DNA of 43,927 bases, from the NCBI RefSeq assembly GCF_001881565.1, contig NZ_MPDJ01000003.1:382322-426248 (forward strand), given 5' to 3'. The notes under the pieces were generated by a model. It worked only from the letters and a program-made list of their open reading frames with translations. It was not told the DNA's origin and did no database searches. The position numbers and the translations under genes were made by a program. Positions within the stretch are counted from its first letter, which is position 1. Each line of letters opens with the position of its first letter. Positions 26,699-35,022 of this stretch are shown here, piece by piece. Origin of the DNA: Eisenbergiella tayi. Its GTDB lineage: Bacteria; Bacillota; Clostridia; Lachnospirales; Lachnospiraceae.

Positions 26699-27736
26699 TT
26701 ATTTCGCACTGCCTGTTGAAGAACGGAAAATGGTCTGGGTGGAAATATAAATAATTTCAGAACGTGTGTCTGGGTGTTCAATACGGTATAAAATCTGCAG
26801 GGCGAGACGCAGCCCGATATCCTGATTGAATACCTGCACGGTAGTCAGATCCTCCGCCAGAGGGCTTTCCATATTTCCGTCAAACCCGGATACGGCAACG
26901 TCTTCCGGTATTTTCAGCCCGCGCTTTAACAGAAGCTGCATCAGAAGGCAGGCCACATAATCGCTGACACAGACAAAGGCATCCGGCATGCTGGGAAGCG
27001 TATTGAGAAACGCATCGATTTCCTCCTTATACGTATCGGTTCCGATGGAACCGGTAAGAGAAAGCTCCGGAGACGGTGAAAGGCCATAACGCTCCAGCGT
27101 TTTGGAAAAACCCTCATACCGTTCGTAATTGGACTGCGCATAATTGATATCGCCGATGAATCCGATTTTTTTACGTCCCTGCTTCAGCAGATGCTCCGTG
27201 ATTTCCGAAATGCTGATGCTGCTTTCCATTAAAATAAGATCACCATTCAGTGACGAGGGAGGGATGGAAGTGGCGGTATCCAGAAAAACCTTGGGGACAG
27301 GAGCCTCTGACAAAAGGCGGATTAACTGATAGTTATATACATTCAGGACAATAATTCCATGAGTATTTCCGTTTACAAGGGAAGCCGGCAGAGTATAATC
27401 CTCATCGATGGAAGAAGGAAGATAAGTATAAACCAGATTGACATTGTGGAATGAAAGCTCCTTTGCGATCTGGTGGATAATGTTCATCCAGAAAATGGAG
27501 GATTCCGGCCGGCAGACAGCAACCGCAATATTGACCGGAGGCGCAGCAGTCGTTTGGGAAGGGAGAAGAGGAGCGCATTCCGGAAATTCGTATCCCATTT
27601 CCTGCGCCGTTGTCAGAATTTTCCTGCGCAGGTTATCGGAAACACCTTTCTGACCGCTGAATACCTTCCAGACAGTGGTTCGTGAAATGCCGAGGGAACT
27701 GGCAATATCCTGCAGTGTGACCTTTTTCATTATCAT
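26699..27736 (-). CDS. LacI-family transcriptional regulator
   Basis: About 345 residues. The N-terminal helix-turn-helix is VTLQDIASSLGISRTTVWKVFSGQKGVSDNLRRKI, followed by a periplasmic-binding-like sugar-sensing domain with KKIGFIGDINYAQSNYERYEGF, DAFVCVSDYVACLLMQLL and DVAVSGFDGN. The ATG at 27736 matches the family's usual start, with another at 27730, but neither has a good ribosome site and a GC-rich hairpin lies just upstream. An alternative GTG at 27793 has GGGAG at a workable distance and would add 19 residues. It is the best candidate for repressing the convergent operon, whose control region holds palindromic and repeated sites. Confidence 0.85.
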   Translation of the reverse strand: MIMKKVTLQDIASSLGISRTTVWKVFSGQKGVSDNLRRKILTTAQEMGYEFPECAPLLPSQTTAAPPVNIAVAVCRPESSIFWMNIIHQIAKELSFHNVNLVYTYLPSSIDEDYTLPASLVNGNTHGIIVLNVYNYQLIRLLSEAPVPKVFLDTATSIPPSSLNGDLILMESSISISEITEHLLKQGRKKIGFIGDINYAQSNYERYEGFSKTLERYGLSPSPELSLTGSIGTDTYKEEIDAFLNTLPSMPDAFVCVSDYVACLLMQLLLKRGLKIPEDVAVSGFDGNMESPLAEDLTTVQVFNQDIGLRLALQILYRIEHPDTRSEIIYISTQTIFRSSTGSAK

Positions 27737-27744
27737 ACCAATCT

Positions 27745-27762
27745 GCGCGCTGCGCTGCGCGC
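27745..27762 (-). other. GC-rich hairpin at the LacI-type start
   Basis: GCGCGC-TGCGCT-GCGCGC lies 9 bases upstream of the ATG at 27736. If that ATG is the true start the hairpin would mask initiation; if the GTG at 27793 is used it lies inside the coding region. Confidence 0.4.
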
Positions 27763-27866
27763 CATAACAGGGAAAAGAACGGAAGCCGGACACGCGTAAT
27801 TACGGCTCCCGCAGGTGGGAAAAAACGAGCATACAAAAGGCTTTTCGGGCCTGTTCCAATTATATT

Positions 27867-27896
27867 ATTATATCATTACAGGACATATTTTTTCAA
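27867..27896 (-). promoter_or_regulatory. Promoter of the LacI-family gene
   Basis: On the minus strand: TTGAAA (27896-27891), 18-bp spacer, perfect TATAAT (27872-27867) with extended TGA before it. Transcription would begin near 27860, 67 bases upstream of the alternative GTG. The remaining sequence to 28149 holds no supported gene. Confidence 0.65.
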
Positions 27897-28017
27897 TGAA
27901 ATGTTTGGTATAGGGGACTGTTACTTTTCAAAAATATCCTGTCAGATCCGTCTGTTTCATAAAATCCTGAAGAGTGCCGGCTCTGGCGGCTTCCTTTCGC
28001 ACGGACAGGTTTTCTCC

Positions 28018-28046
28018 TATACATGCAGACTGTTTTGCAGTAAAAT
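28018..28046 (+). promoter_or_regulatory. Weak promoter candidate for the repeat lipoprotein
   Basis: TATACA (28018-28023), 17-bp spacer, TAAAAT (28041-28046), about 100 bases upstream of the ATG at 28150. AAAGGAAGAG serves as ribosome site. Match quality is moderate. Confidence 0.3.
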
Positions 28047-28149
28047 GAAAGTGCAATCAGAAGTCCTTCGATTCAGCAACAAAAAATATTCTACAATGAC
28101 AGATACAGATTTAGGAAGGGAAAATGGTTAGAAAGGAAGAGAAAATCAT

Positions 28150-29946
28150 ATGAAAAGAAAGACACTGTTCGTACTTTGTCTGCTTTCCGCCCTGGTGATG
28201 GCGGGCTGTTCGCGGAAGAATACGGAATCGGCTGTCCCGGACTCTGTTACAGAAGAGAATGGCGGGGAAACCGGTAATGTATCACAGGGAGGCGAAACGG
28301 AGGAGGTGTCCGGTGAGCTTACATTCCGTGGGGAAAAGCTGTCCGGGGAGGATGCCGTTTTATTTTCTGAGATTAAGGAAGCGGCAGGGGCTGAAGTCCT
28401 GCTGTTCGACTGTGCCGATTATGATGGTGACGGGAACAGGGAGGCGTTTGCCTTTGCGGGTGTGAATAATGACGGCATTCTGGAAGGGCAGAGGTGGTTT
28501 GCGGGGGCTGAGGGAGCCGTCCCTTTAAAGAACGGCGGGGAAGCGGCGGAATATCTGCAGGATAAGAGTGCCGTGGTGGAAACACCGGAAAATACCGCCT
28601 TTTGGTATACGGAATCAGACGGAGGCAGCGCCTCATCTTCCCTGCTGTGGGGTGTTTCGGACAAGGTTCCTTATGAAAGCGTCCTTTCCGGAAAAGGAGA
28701 AGCCTTTACGGTGATGGAGGACGGCACCTATATACTGTACCAAAGCAGCACGGATGCCCGCGAGGATGGAACGGGGCGTACGGTAAAGCCCTGTTATTTT
28801 TATTATGAAAACGGCAGCTTTCATGAATATGGGGCGATGGCCGTGGGACAGGACAGCTTCCTGGGCCTGCCCGGCGCGGCGGAATGCTTCGCGCCTTACG
28901 AAGCGGATGGCTATTGGGTCAGGGATATACGCATTCGTGGAAACGGTCTTGTACAGCTGAACCTGAGAAAAGAAGACCGGAATGTAAATGTGACCTGTGC
29001 ATGGAAGGATGGTAAGCTTTCAAAAGAAGAAGAAAATGATGGCATTGCCGGGCTTTTGGTGGGAGAACTGGCTTCGTCGGAGTGGCATGGACCCGAAGGA
29101 GCGCTGCAGCAGCTGTGGGAGAACCGGCGTGCTGCAGAGGAAGCGGATGGTACTGCCATCAATATAGAACCGGCGCAGGCGGCCTGGTATGACCTGGACG
29201 GAGACGGAGTCCCGGAAGAGATCCGGTACACAGTGAGGACAGGGGAAGACATGTATGGAGCGGATGGTATGGAAGTCAGCATCAATGGAAAGACTGTCTG
29301 GGAGACAGATCAGACGGTTTCCATCGGTTATCAGCTGCTGGTGGTTGATCTTGACAGAAATGACGGGAAAAAGGAACTGGCAGTATATGGGTTGGAAGAC
29401 AGCGGAAGCTTTTCCATGCTGAAATTTTTTGCCGCGGAGGACGGAAAGCTTAAGGAACTGGGAGATCTGAGAGAGGTTTCGATTCTGGGCGGGCTGGGGA
29501 ATCTGTACCGGATTGGGGTATTCGATTTTGACAGCGGCAGAATGATGCGGCTTCCCGGTGACGGCAGCATAGAGATCTGGGCGGATACGCCTGTGTTCGC
29601 CGAGGGGCTTGGCTCTTATTATGTGAAGCTGGATTTTGTGTTTGGTGGTTCGGGAATAGCGCAGACAGAGCGGCAGGAATATGACATGAAGGTTCCCCTG
29701 ACAGGGGGAGAGCCTTATCTTTATACCGCACAGCAGCCCATACCTTTTTACAGCACCCGGGAAGAATGTCTGTCGGGAGAACCCTCTTTTTTTGCAGCTC
29801 CGGGAGAACAGCTGAACTGTGCAGCGCTTACACCCGCTGCGGAAAATCAGATTTATGTAAAAATGAGACGGACAGGTACCGGAGAGGAAGGCTGGACGGT
29901 ATTATCTGATACTCAGGTGTTTGCGGAAACGCCGGGCTGGGGCTGA
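28150..29946 (+). CDS. Lipoprotein with DxDxDG calcium-type repeats, unknown function
   Basis: A 598-residue secreted lipoprotein. The signal peptide ends LVMAGC at about residues 15-20, then a linker rich in Glu, Gly and Ser. Acidic loops typical of FG-GAP/VCBS or EF-hand-like repeats appear at DYDGDGNREAFAFAGVNNDG, DLDGDGVPEEIRYTV, DLDRNDGKKELAVYG and DFDSGR, suggesting a calcium-stabilised beta-propeller-like body. A C-terminal segment of about 60 residues may be an SH3-like domain. No enzyme motif was seen. The next gene, a lipid-anchored methionine sulfoxide reductase, is 136 bases downstream; co-transcription is possible, as no terminator is evident between them. Confidence 0.75.
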   Translation: MKRKTLFVLCLLSALVMAGCSRKNTESAVPDSVTEENGGETGNVSQGGETEEVSGELTFRGEKLSGEDAVLFSEIKEAAGAEVLLFDCADYDGDGNREAFAFAGVNNDGILEGQRWFAGAEGAVPLKNGGEAAEYLQDKSAVVETPENTAFWYTESDGGSASSSLLWGVSDKVPYESVLSGKGEAFTVMEDGTYILYQSSTDAREDGTGRTVKPCYFYYENGSFHEYGAMAVGQDSFLGLPGAAECFAPYEADGYWVRDIRIRGNGLVQLNLRKEDRNVNVTCAWKDGKLSKEEENDGIAGLLVGELASSEWHGPEGALQQLWENRRAAEEADGTAINIEPAQAAWYDLDGDGVPEEIRYTVRTGEDMYGADGMEVSINGKTVWETDQTVSIGYQLLVVDLDRNDGKKELAVYGLEDSGSFSMLKFFAAEDGKLKELGDLREVSILGGLGNLYRIGVFDFDSGRMMRLPGDGSIEIWADTPVFAEGLGSYYVKLDFVFGGSGIAQTERQEYDMKVPLTGGEPYLYTAQQPIPFYSTREECLSGEPSFFAAPGEQLNCAALTPAAENQIYVKMRRTGTGEEGWTVLSDTQVFAETPGWG

Positions 29947-30053
29947 GAATCTGTAACAGGCTGAATCATTGTTATTCCTCGTAATTCTCCATGATCATAA
30001 GAAATCAAAGAAAATGAGAAACGGATTCCATTACCTTTTCTGTAAAAACGGGG

Positions 30054-30059
30054 TAGAAT
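30054..30059 (+). promoter_or_regulatory. Possible -10 element for msrAB
   Basis: TAGAAT at 30054-30059 lies 24 bases before the ATG. The corresponding -35 region (TTACCT, 17-bp spacer) is poor, so this is a weak call; the gene may instead be read from upstream. Confidence 0.25.
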
Positions 30060-30082
30060 CAGGGCATGAAAGGAGGAATAAC

Positions 30083-31228
30083 ATGAACAAATATAAAATG
30101 ACAGGGAGCGTTCTGCTGGCCGCCGTCCTTGTTTCCGGCCTGCTGGCGGGATGTGCCGCTGCCTCGGGGAATACAACAGGAATGGAAGGAGAGGAAGAGA
30201 ATATGTCAGTGAATACGGAAAATAAGATGACGGATGAAGAAAACCTGCACACCATATATTTGGCAGGCGGCTGTTTCTGGGGAGTAGAAGCTTATATGAA
30301 GAAGCTTCCCGGCGTCAAAGACACGGAAGTGGGATATGCCAACGGAAACACGGAAAATCCGTCCTATGAGGAGGTATGCTATAACAATACCGGTCATGCG
30401 GAAACGGTAAAGGTGGTTTATGATACACAGCTCATCACCACACAGCAGCTGCTGGACGGCTTCTTCAAGGTGGTGGATCCCACCAGTGTCAATAAACAGG
30501 GGAATGATCGGGGAAGCCAGTATCGTTCCGGTATCTACTATGTGGACGAGGAAGACCGGGATATCGCGGAAAAGGTGCTGGCAGAGCAGGAGAAAAGGAA
30601 TGATGTTCCTGTAGTTACCGAGCTTCTGCCCTTATCCAATTTCTATCCGGCAGAAGAATACCATCAGGATTACCTGGACAAGAACCCGGGCGGTTACTGT
30701 CACATCAATCTGAACAGTGCGGACGAATTTATTAAGGAAGAAGGATTGGGGGCGGAGGATCTGTCGGGCCTGATCAGGCCGGAAGACTATACGGTGCCCG
30801 AGGATGAGGAATTAAGGGAAAGCCTTACGGATATCCAGTATGCGGTCACACAGCTGAATGAGACGGAACGGCCCTTTATGAATGAATATGATGAGGAATT
30901 CCGTAAAGGTATTTATGTGGATATCGTTACGGGAGAACCGCTTTTCAGTTCGGAGGATAAGTTTGATTCCGGCTGCGGCTGGCCCAGCTTTTCCAAATCC
31001 ATTGTTCCTGAGGTGGTGAATGAAAAGGAGGATACCAGCCACAACATGAACCGTACGGAGGTGCGCAGCCGAGTGGGTGACAGCCATTTGGGCCATGTTT
31101 TCAACGACGGGCCTGCGGAATCGGGCGGCCTGCGTTATTGCATCAACAGTGCTTCCATCCGCTTTATCCCTTATGAAAATATGGAAGAGGAAGGCTACGG
31201 CTTCCTGCTCTCAATCTTTGATGAGTAA
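30083..31228 (+). CDS. msrAB: Lipid-anchored MsrA-MsrB methionine sulfoxide reductase fusion
   Basis: A 381-residue protein that repairs both stereoisomers of methionine sulfoxide. The start ATG at 30083 is preceded by AAAGGAGG, so the longer open frame upstream is not used. The signal peptide ends LLAGC at about residue 24. The MsrA domain carries GCFWGVEAY with catalytic Cys64; the MsrB domain contains CGWPSF (Cys298), [16 protein letters not shown] and the catalytic [13 protein letters not shown] (Cys353). The anchored form would repair surface proteins outside the membrane. The reducing partner is not encoded here. A two-component pair follows 85 bases downstream. Confidence 0.93.
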   Translation: MNKYKMTGSVLLAAVLVSGLLAGCAAASGNTTGMEGEEENMSVNTENKMTDEENLHTIYLAGGCFWGVEAYMKKLPGVKDTEVGYANGNTENPSYEEVCYNNTGHAETVKVVYDTQLITTQQLLDGFFKVVDPTSVNKQGNDRGSQYRSGIYYVDEEDRDIAEKVLAEQEKRNDVPVVTELLPLSNFYPAEEYHQDYLDKNPGGYCHINLNSADEFIKEEGLGAEDLSGLIRPEDYTVPEDEELRESLTDIQYAVTQLNETERPFMNEYDEEFRKGIYVDIVTGEPLFSSEDKFDSGCGWPSFSKSIVPEVVNEKEDTSHNMNRTEVRSRVGDSHLGHVFNDGPAESGGLRYCINSASIRFIPYENMEEEGYGFLLSIFDE

Positions 31229-31235
31229 AAATTCC

Positions 31236-31272
31236 TTCAGGGATCTGTGTGTCCAGCCCGCAGGTCCCTGAA
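31236..31272 (+). terminator. 12-bp stem-loop after msrAB with competing outer stem
   Basis: TTCAGGGATCTG pairs with CAGGTCCCTGAA (one G-T pair) around a 13-base loop. No T-run follows. TCCTTCAG (31233-31240) can alternatively pair with CTGAAGGA (31281-31288), which excludes part of the first stem. Confidence 0.45.
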
Positions 31273-31313
31273 ATATGTGGCTGAAGGATTAAAACAGGGG
31301 GAGGGATCGGCTT

Positions 31314-32093
31314 ATGTATAATCTTCTGGTGGTGGATGACGAAAGTATTATCCGCAGAGGAATCAGGGAGCTTGTGGATTTTGAAAGCCTGGGTATCGGC
31401 GGATGCTTTGAGGCGGAAGACGGGGAAAAGGCGCTTGCGGTCATGAAGGAGCATCCGATTGACCTGATTCTGGCCGATATCAACATGCCCGTAATGAGCG
31501 GCCTGGAGTTCTGCCGGAGGGCAAAAGAGCTTGATGCCGGTGTGAAAATAGCCATACTTACCGGGTATGATTACCTGGACTATGCGATCCGCGCCATTAA
31601 GATCGGGGTGGATGATTATGCCCTGAAGCCGCTTTCGAAGGACGATATACAAAAGCTGCTCTCCAGGCTTGCGGAAAAGAAAAGGGAAACCGACAGCTTC
31701 ACCGCTGTACGGCAGGCGGTGGATAATCTGACGATGGAAGCCGGCTCGGACGGAAAGGGCGGCCTTCGCGGCCAGATTTCGGAAGCATTGGAAAAGCATC
31801 TGTCCGATACCGGTTTTTCCCTCAGTATGCTGGCGGAGGAATTGGGATACAGTGTGAGTTATTTAAGCACTTTGTTTAAAAAATATTTTGGTGGGAATTT
31901 CAGAGACTATCTTCTGGACGTGAGGCTGGAACGAGCCAAAATCCTTCTTTTGTCCACGGAAATGAAAAACTATGAGGTTGCCGCGGCGGTGGGAATCGAG
32001 GATCCGAACTATTTCAGCGTGTGTTTCCGGCGTAAGTATAAAACAACCCCAAGGGAGTTCAGAACGGAGGCGGGACGTGGAAAACAGATGTAG
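31314..32093 (+). CDS. Compact YesN-type response regulator with AraC domain
   Basis: A 259-residue regulator. The receiver domain has DDE near residue 8, phospho-acceptor Asp55 in LILADINMPVMSG and the conserved Lys in YALKPLSK. It runs almost directly into a C-terminal AraC DNA-binding domain (LSMLAEELGYSVSYLSTLFKKYFGG ... VGIEDPNYFSVCFRRKYKTTPREF). It lacks the approximately 250-residue middle region of ordinary YesN proteins, including the one at 7241. GGGGGAGGG precedes the ATG. The kinase gene overlaps its end by 17 bases. No importer is adjacent, so the target genes are unclear. Confidence 0.92.
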   Translation: MYNLLVVDDESIIRRGIRELVDFESLGIGGCFEAEDGEKALAVMKEHPIDLILADINMPVMSGLEFCRRAKELDAGVKIAILTGYDYLDYAIRAIKIGVDDYALKPLSKDDIQKLLSRLAEKKRETDSFTAVRQAVDNLTMEAGSDGKGGLRGQISEALEKHLSDTGFSLSMLAEELGYSVSYLSTLFKKYFGGNFRDYLLDVRLERAKILLLSTEMKNYEVAAAVGIEDPNYFSVCFRRKYKTTPREFRTEAGRGKQM

Positions 32094-33813
32094 GATCCGA
32101 AACTGGCTCCGCAGGTTCGGCGTGCAGATTTCTTTTTTTTATCTGGGCCTGGGGCTGGCGATAATACTGATTCTGAGCGGGACCATTTATTTCTTTACAG
32201 CCAGTCTGCTGATGAATGAGATGGTTTCCAAAACCCATGATCTTCTGGAACTGAGCGGTAATAACATTGCTACCTATATTGCCAGAGTGAAGGGGGAATC
32301 GGATGTTTTTGCCAACAGCCCGGTCCTGCGGCAGTATCTGGAGGAAAACGATGAGAGCCTCCGTCCCGCGCTGATGTCGGACATTGAACAGCTGCTTAAA
32401 AATGATGACTGCAAGAAATCCATCGTGGTGGTTTCCAAGGACGGACGTATCCTTTCCAATGAGGAAAATCTGGATATGTCGGTTTCGGAAGATATGATGA
32501 AGGAAGACTGGTACATGGAATCCATCCATAACACGATGCCCGTTCTTACCGGAGCGAGGATGCAGAGCTTTTCCCCGGATAAAGACAACTGGGTGATTTC
32601 GGTGAGCACGGAGATCACGGACAGCGCTGGTGAGAATCTGGGCGTCCTTCTGATGGATATGGAATATGGGGTGGTTGAAGAACATCTGCGCAGCCTGGAC
32701 GTAGGCAGAGAGGGCTATGTCTTTCTGGTAAATGACAGGGGGGAGCTGGTGTATCATAAGGATACCGGATTTTTTACTTCTCCTGAAAAAAAGGAGCAGC
32801 TGCTGACACTGCTTGCAGAGGGGGATCGTTACGATAAAAAGAAAAATCTTCTTGTTTATCAGACGGAAATAGAAAATACCGGCTGGATATTGGTCGGCGT
32901 GGTGTCTCTGGATACTCTGAAAATGCTGGAACAGCAGCTTCTTGAGGTGGTGCTTTTTGTGGGAGCACTGCTTTTCGGCGCGGTGATCCTGCTGGGGATC
33001 CTGTTTACCCGCCGTCTGGCAGTTCCCATGGCTGATCTGGAAAAGGGGATGGGGGAAATCGAAAAACTGGCCGAAATCAGTGTGCGTAAGCATAGCTTTC
33101 AGGAAGCGGAGATTTTGGCTGAAAATTATAATAAAATGATTTTCCGCATCCGGGGGCTGATGAAGGAAATCGCACAGAAAGAGGAAACACTTCACCAGGC
33201 GCAGCTGAATGCCCTTGTGAGCCAAATCAATCCCCATTTTCTTTACAATACCCTGGATACCATTGTCTGGATGGCGGAATTTAACGACAGCGCGAAGGTT
33301 ATCGCCCTCACCAAGTCCCTTGCGGCTTTTTTCCGGCTGTCCCTGAATGGGGGAAGGGAGCTGGTTACGGCTGCCGATGAGCTGGAACATGTACGTCAGT
33401 ATCTCTATATCCAGAAGGAGAGGTACGGGGATAAGCTCAGCTATGAAATCCGGGTTCCGGAGGAGTTTCTGGACTATACCGTGCCAAAAATCATCCTTCA
33501 GCCCATTGTGGAAAACAGTATTTATCATGGTATCAAGCCAATGGAGGGATTGGGCAGGATTCTGGTGACGGCGCGGGAGGAAGGAGAATATCTGATATTC
33601 ATAGTGGAAGATAACGGAGCGGGCTTTAACCCCGCGTCGCCAAAGGATGGCAGGTGTGTCCGGAAAGGAAGCGTGGGGCTTAAAAATGTGGAGGAACGCC
33701 TGAAGCTTTATTATGGGCAGGACTGCGGCATATCGATTGTTTCCTCTCCGGGCGCGGGCTGTACGGTGAAGCTTATGCTCAAAAAGCATGTGGTGCACAG
33801 GGAAACGGAATAG
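32077..33813 (+). CDS. YesM-type membrane sensor histidine kinase (second)
   Basis: About 578 residues from a GTG start at 32077, which is preceded by GGAGG six bases upstream and overlaps the regulator gene. Two membrane helices (about residues 18-40 and 285-310) flank an extracellular Cache-like sensor of some 240 residues with WYMESIHN and GREGYVFLVNDRGELVYH. A HAMP linker leads to the kinase domain with His387 in QINPHFLYNTLDTIVW, then PIVENSIYHGI, EDNGAGF and GSVGLKNVEERL in the ATPase domain. It is the partner of the compact regulator. The stop codon is only 7 bases from the convergent aminotransferase stop. Confidence 0.92.
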   Translation: MENRCRIRNWLRRFGVQISFFYLGLGLAIILILSGTIYFFTASLLMNEMVSKTHDLLELSGNNIATYIARVKGESDVFANSPVLRQYLEENDESLRPALMSDIEQLLKNDDCKKSIVVVSKDGRILSNEENLDMSVSEDMMKEDWYMESIHNTMPVLTGARMQSFSPDKDNWVISVSTEITDSAGENLGVLLMDMEYGVVEEHLRSLDVGREGYVFLVNDRGELVYHKDTGFFTSPEKKEQLLTLLAEGDRYDKKKNLLVYQTEIENTGWILVGVVSLDTLKMLEQQLLEVVLFVGALLFGAVILLGILFTRRLAVPMADLEKGMGEIEKLAEISVRKHSFQEAEILAENYNKMIFRIRGLMKEIAQKEETLHQAQLNALVSQINPHFLYNTLDTIVWMAEFNDSAKVIALTKSLAAFFRLSLNGGRELVTAADELEHVRQYLYIQKERYGDKLSYEIRVPEEFLDYTVPKIILQPIVENSIYHGIKPMEGLGRILVTAREEGEYLIFIVEDNGAGFNPASPKDGRCVRKGSVGLKNVEERLKLYYGQDCGISIVSSPGAGCTVKLMLKKHVVHRETE

Positions 33814-33820
33814 CTATGTG

Positions 33821-35011
33821 CTATTGAAAACCGGCCTGCTTCAGTACATGGCCGATGCGGGCAAGCCCTTCTTCGATCTTTTCTTCCGGTGTGTTGGAAA
33901 AATTAATGCGGAGGGTATTGAGCCTGCATTTGTTGGGGAAAAAGGAATAGCCCGGTACAAAGGCTACATTTTCCGCAATACAGCGTTCAAGAAGCTCTGT
34001 GGTATTTATCGCTTCATTCAGTTCCACCCAGAGGAAAAGTCCGCCTTCGGGCCTGGTGAATACGGTGTCGGAAGGAAAATACCGGGTTATGGCTTCGATG
34101 GCTGTATCGCGGCGTCTGCGGTATACTTCCCTTATTTTATCGATGTGGGCATCAATATCATATTGCTCCAGATAGGCGGAGATTACGATCTGTGCGATGG
34201 TGTTGCACTGCAGATCGGCTCCCTGCTTTACCAGCACATATTTGCGGATCACCTCCGCATCCCCTGCAATCCAGCCGATACGGTAGCCGGGGCAGAATAT
34301 TTTGGAGAAGGTTCCGGTACATATCACGCTTCCCGAGCGGTCGAAGGACTTGACGGAGGGTAAGAAGTCCCCCTCATACCGCAGTTCTCCGTAAGGATTA
34401 TCCTCGATAACGGCGACACGGTATTTTGCGGACAGCTCGGCAGCCTGCTTCCGCCGCTCCAGGCTCCAGGTTTTCCCTGTGGGATTTTGAAAATTGGGTA
34501 TGATATAGATCAGTTTGGCGGCGGGGTATTCCTTCAGCGCTTTTTCCAGGCTTGCGGGTATCATTCCCTCATCGTCGGTATCGATTTCGACAAAACGGCA
34601 GCCATAAGCCTTGAACGCACTTATTGCGGCCAGATACGTGGGGCTTTCACACAGAACCACGTCGCCCTCATCCAGGAACACCTTCCCGGAAAGATCAAGG
34701 GCCTGCTGGGAACCGTGGGTTATCATAATGTTCTCATCACAGAAGGAAGTGCCAAGCTGTGTATTCATGCGTTCTGCGATCCATTTGCGCAGCGGCTGCC
34801 AGCCTTCCGTTGTGGTGTATTGAAGCGCCTGTTCACCGCAGCGGTCCAGGACATAATTGTTGACAGCCCTTATTTCTTCGATGGGGAAAAGCTCAGGGGC
34901 GGGCAGGCCGCCGGCAAAGGAAATAACCTCCGGCTTTTCCGTCAGCTTCAGCAGCTCCCTGATTTCCGACGCTTTTATTTCAGACATTCTTCTCGCATAT
35001 TTATATTCCAT
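33821..35011 (-). CDS. PLP-dependent aminotransferase (class I, 2-aminoadipate-type)
   Basis: A 396-residue fold type I aminotransferase. The PLP Lys lies in GTFSKIFCPGYRIGW; the phosphate and ring contacts are recognisable at SQQALDLSGKVFLDEGD and NFQNPTGKTWSLERRK, with EDNPYGELRY holding the conserved Asp and Tyr. It lacks an N-terminal DNA-binding domain but resembles the catalytic half of MocR proteins, as in 2-aminoadipate aminotransferases. It lies 11 bases downstream of the MocR gene with AAGGAG before its ATG, so it is the regulator's operon partner and probable target. The true amino acid substrate cannot be assigned. Confidence 0.9.
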   Translation of the reverse strand: MEYKYARRMSEIKASEIRELLKLTEKPEVISFAGGLPAPELFPIEEIRAVNNYVLDRCGEQALQYTTTEGWQPLRKWIAERMNTQLGTSFCDENIMITHGSQQALDLSGKVFLDEGDVVLCESPTYLAAISAFKAYGCRFVEIDTDDEGMIPASLEKALKEYPAAKLIYIIPNFQNPTGKTWSLERRKQAAELSAKYRVAVIEDNPYGELRYEGDFLPSVKSFDRSGSVICTGTFSKIFCPGYRIGWIAGDAEVIRKYVLVKQGADLQCNTIAQIVISAYLEQYDIDAHIDKIREVYRRRRDTAIEAITRYFPSDTVFTRPEGGLFLWVELNEAINTTELLERCIAENVAFVPGYSFFPNKCRLNTLRINFSNTPEEKIEEGLARIGHVLKQAGFQ

Positions 35012-35022
35012 GTTAATGCTCC

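Noticed and set aside
27901..28131. 76-codon open frame upstream of the repeat lipoprotein
   Set aside because: No ribosome site, no family resemblance, and it contains the candidate promoter of the next gene.
30083..31228. Longer msrAB start at 29969
   Set aside because: The upstream extension lacks a ribosome site and would bury the signal peptide; AAAGGAGG fits the ATG at 30083.
31972..32076. Longer start of the second YesM kinase at 31972
   Set aside because: It would overlap the regulator's DNA-binding domain by 122 bases; GGAGG and GTG at 32066-32079 fit the family's usual N-terminus.
32059..33798. 579-residue open frame on the minus strand opposite the second YesM kinase
   Set aside because: It mirrors a well-supported kinase gene, has no family resemblance or ribosome site, and arises from codon bias in the opposite frame.
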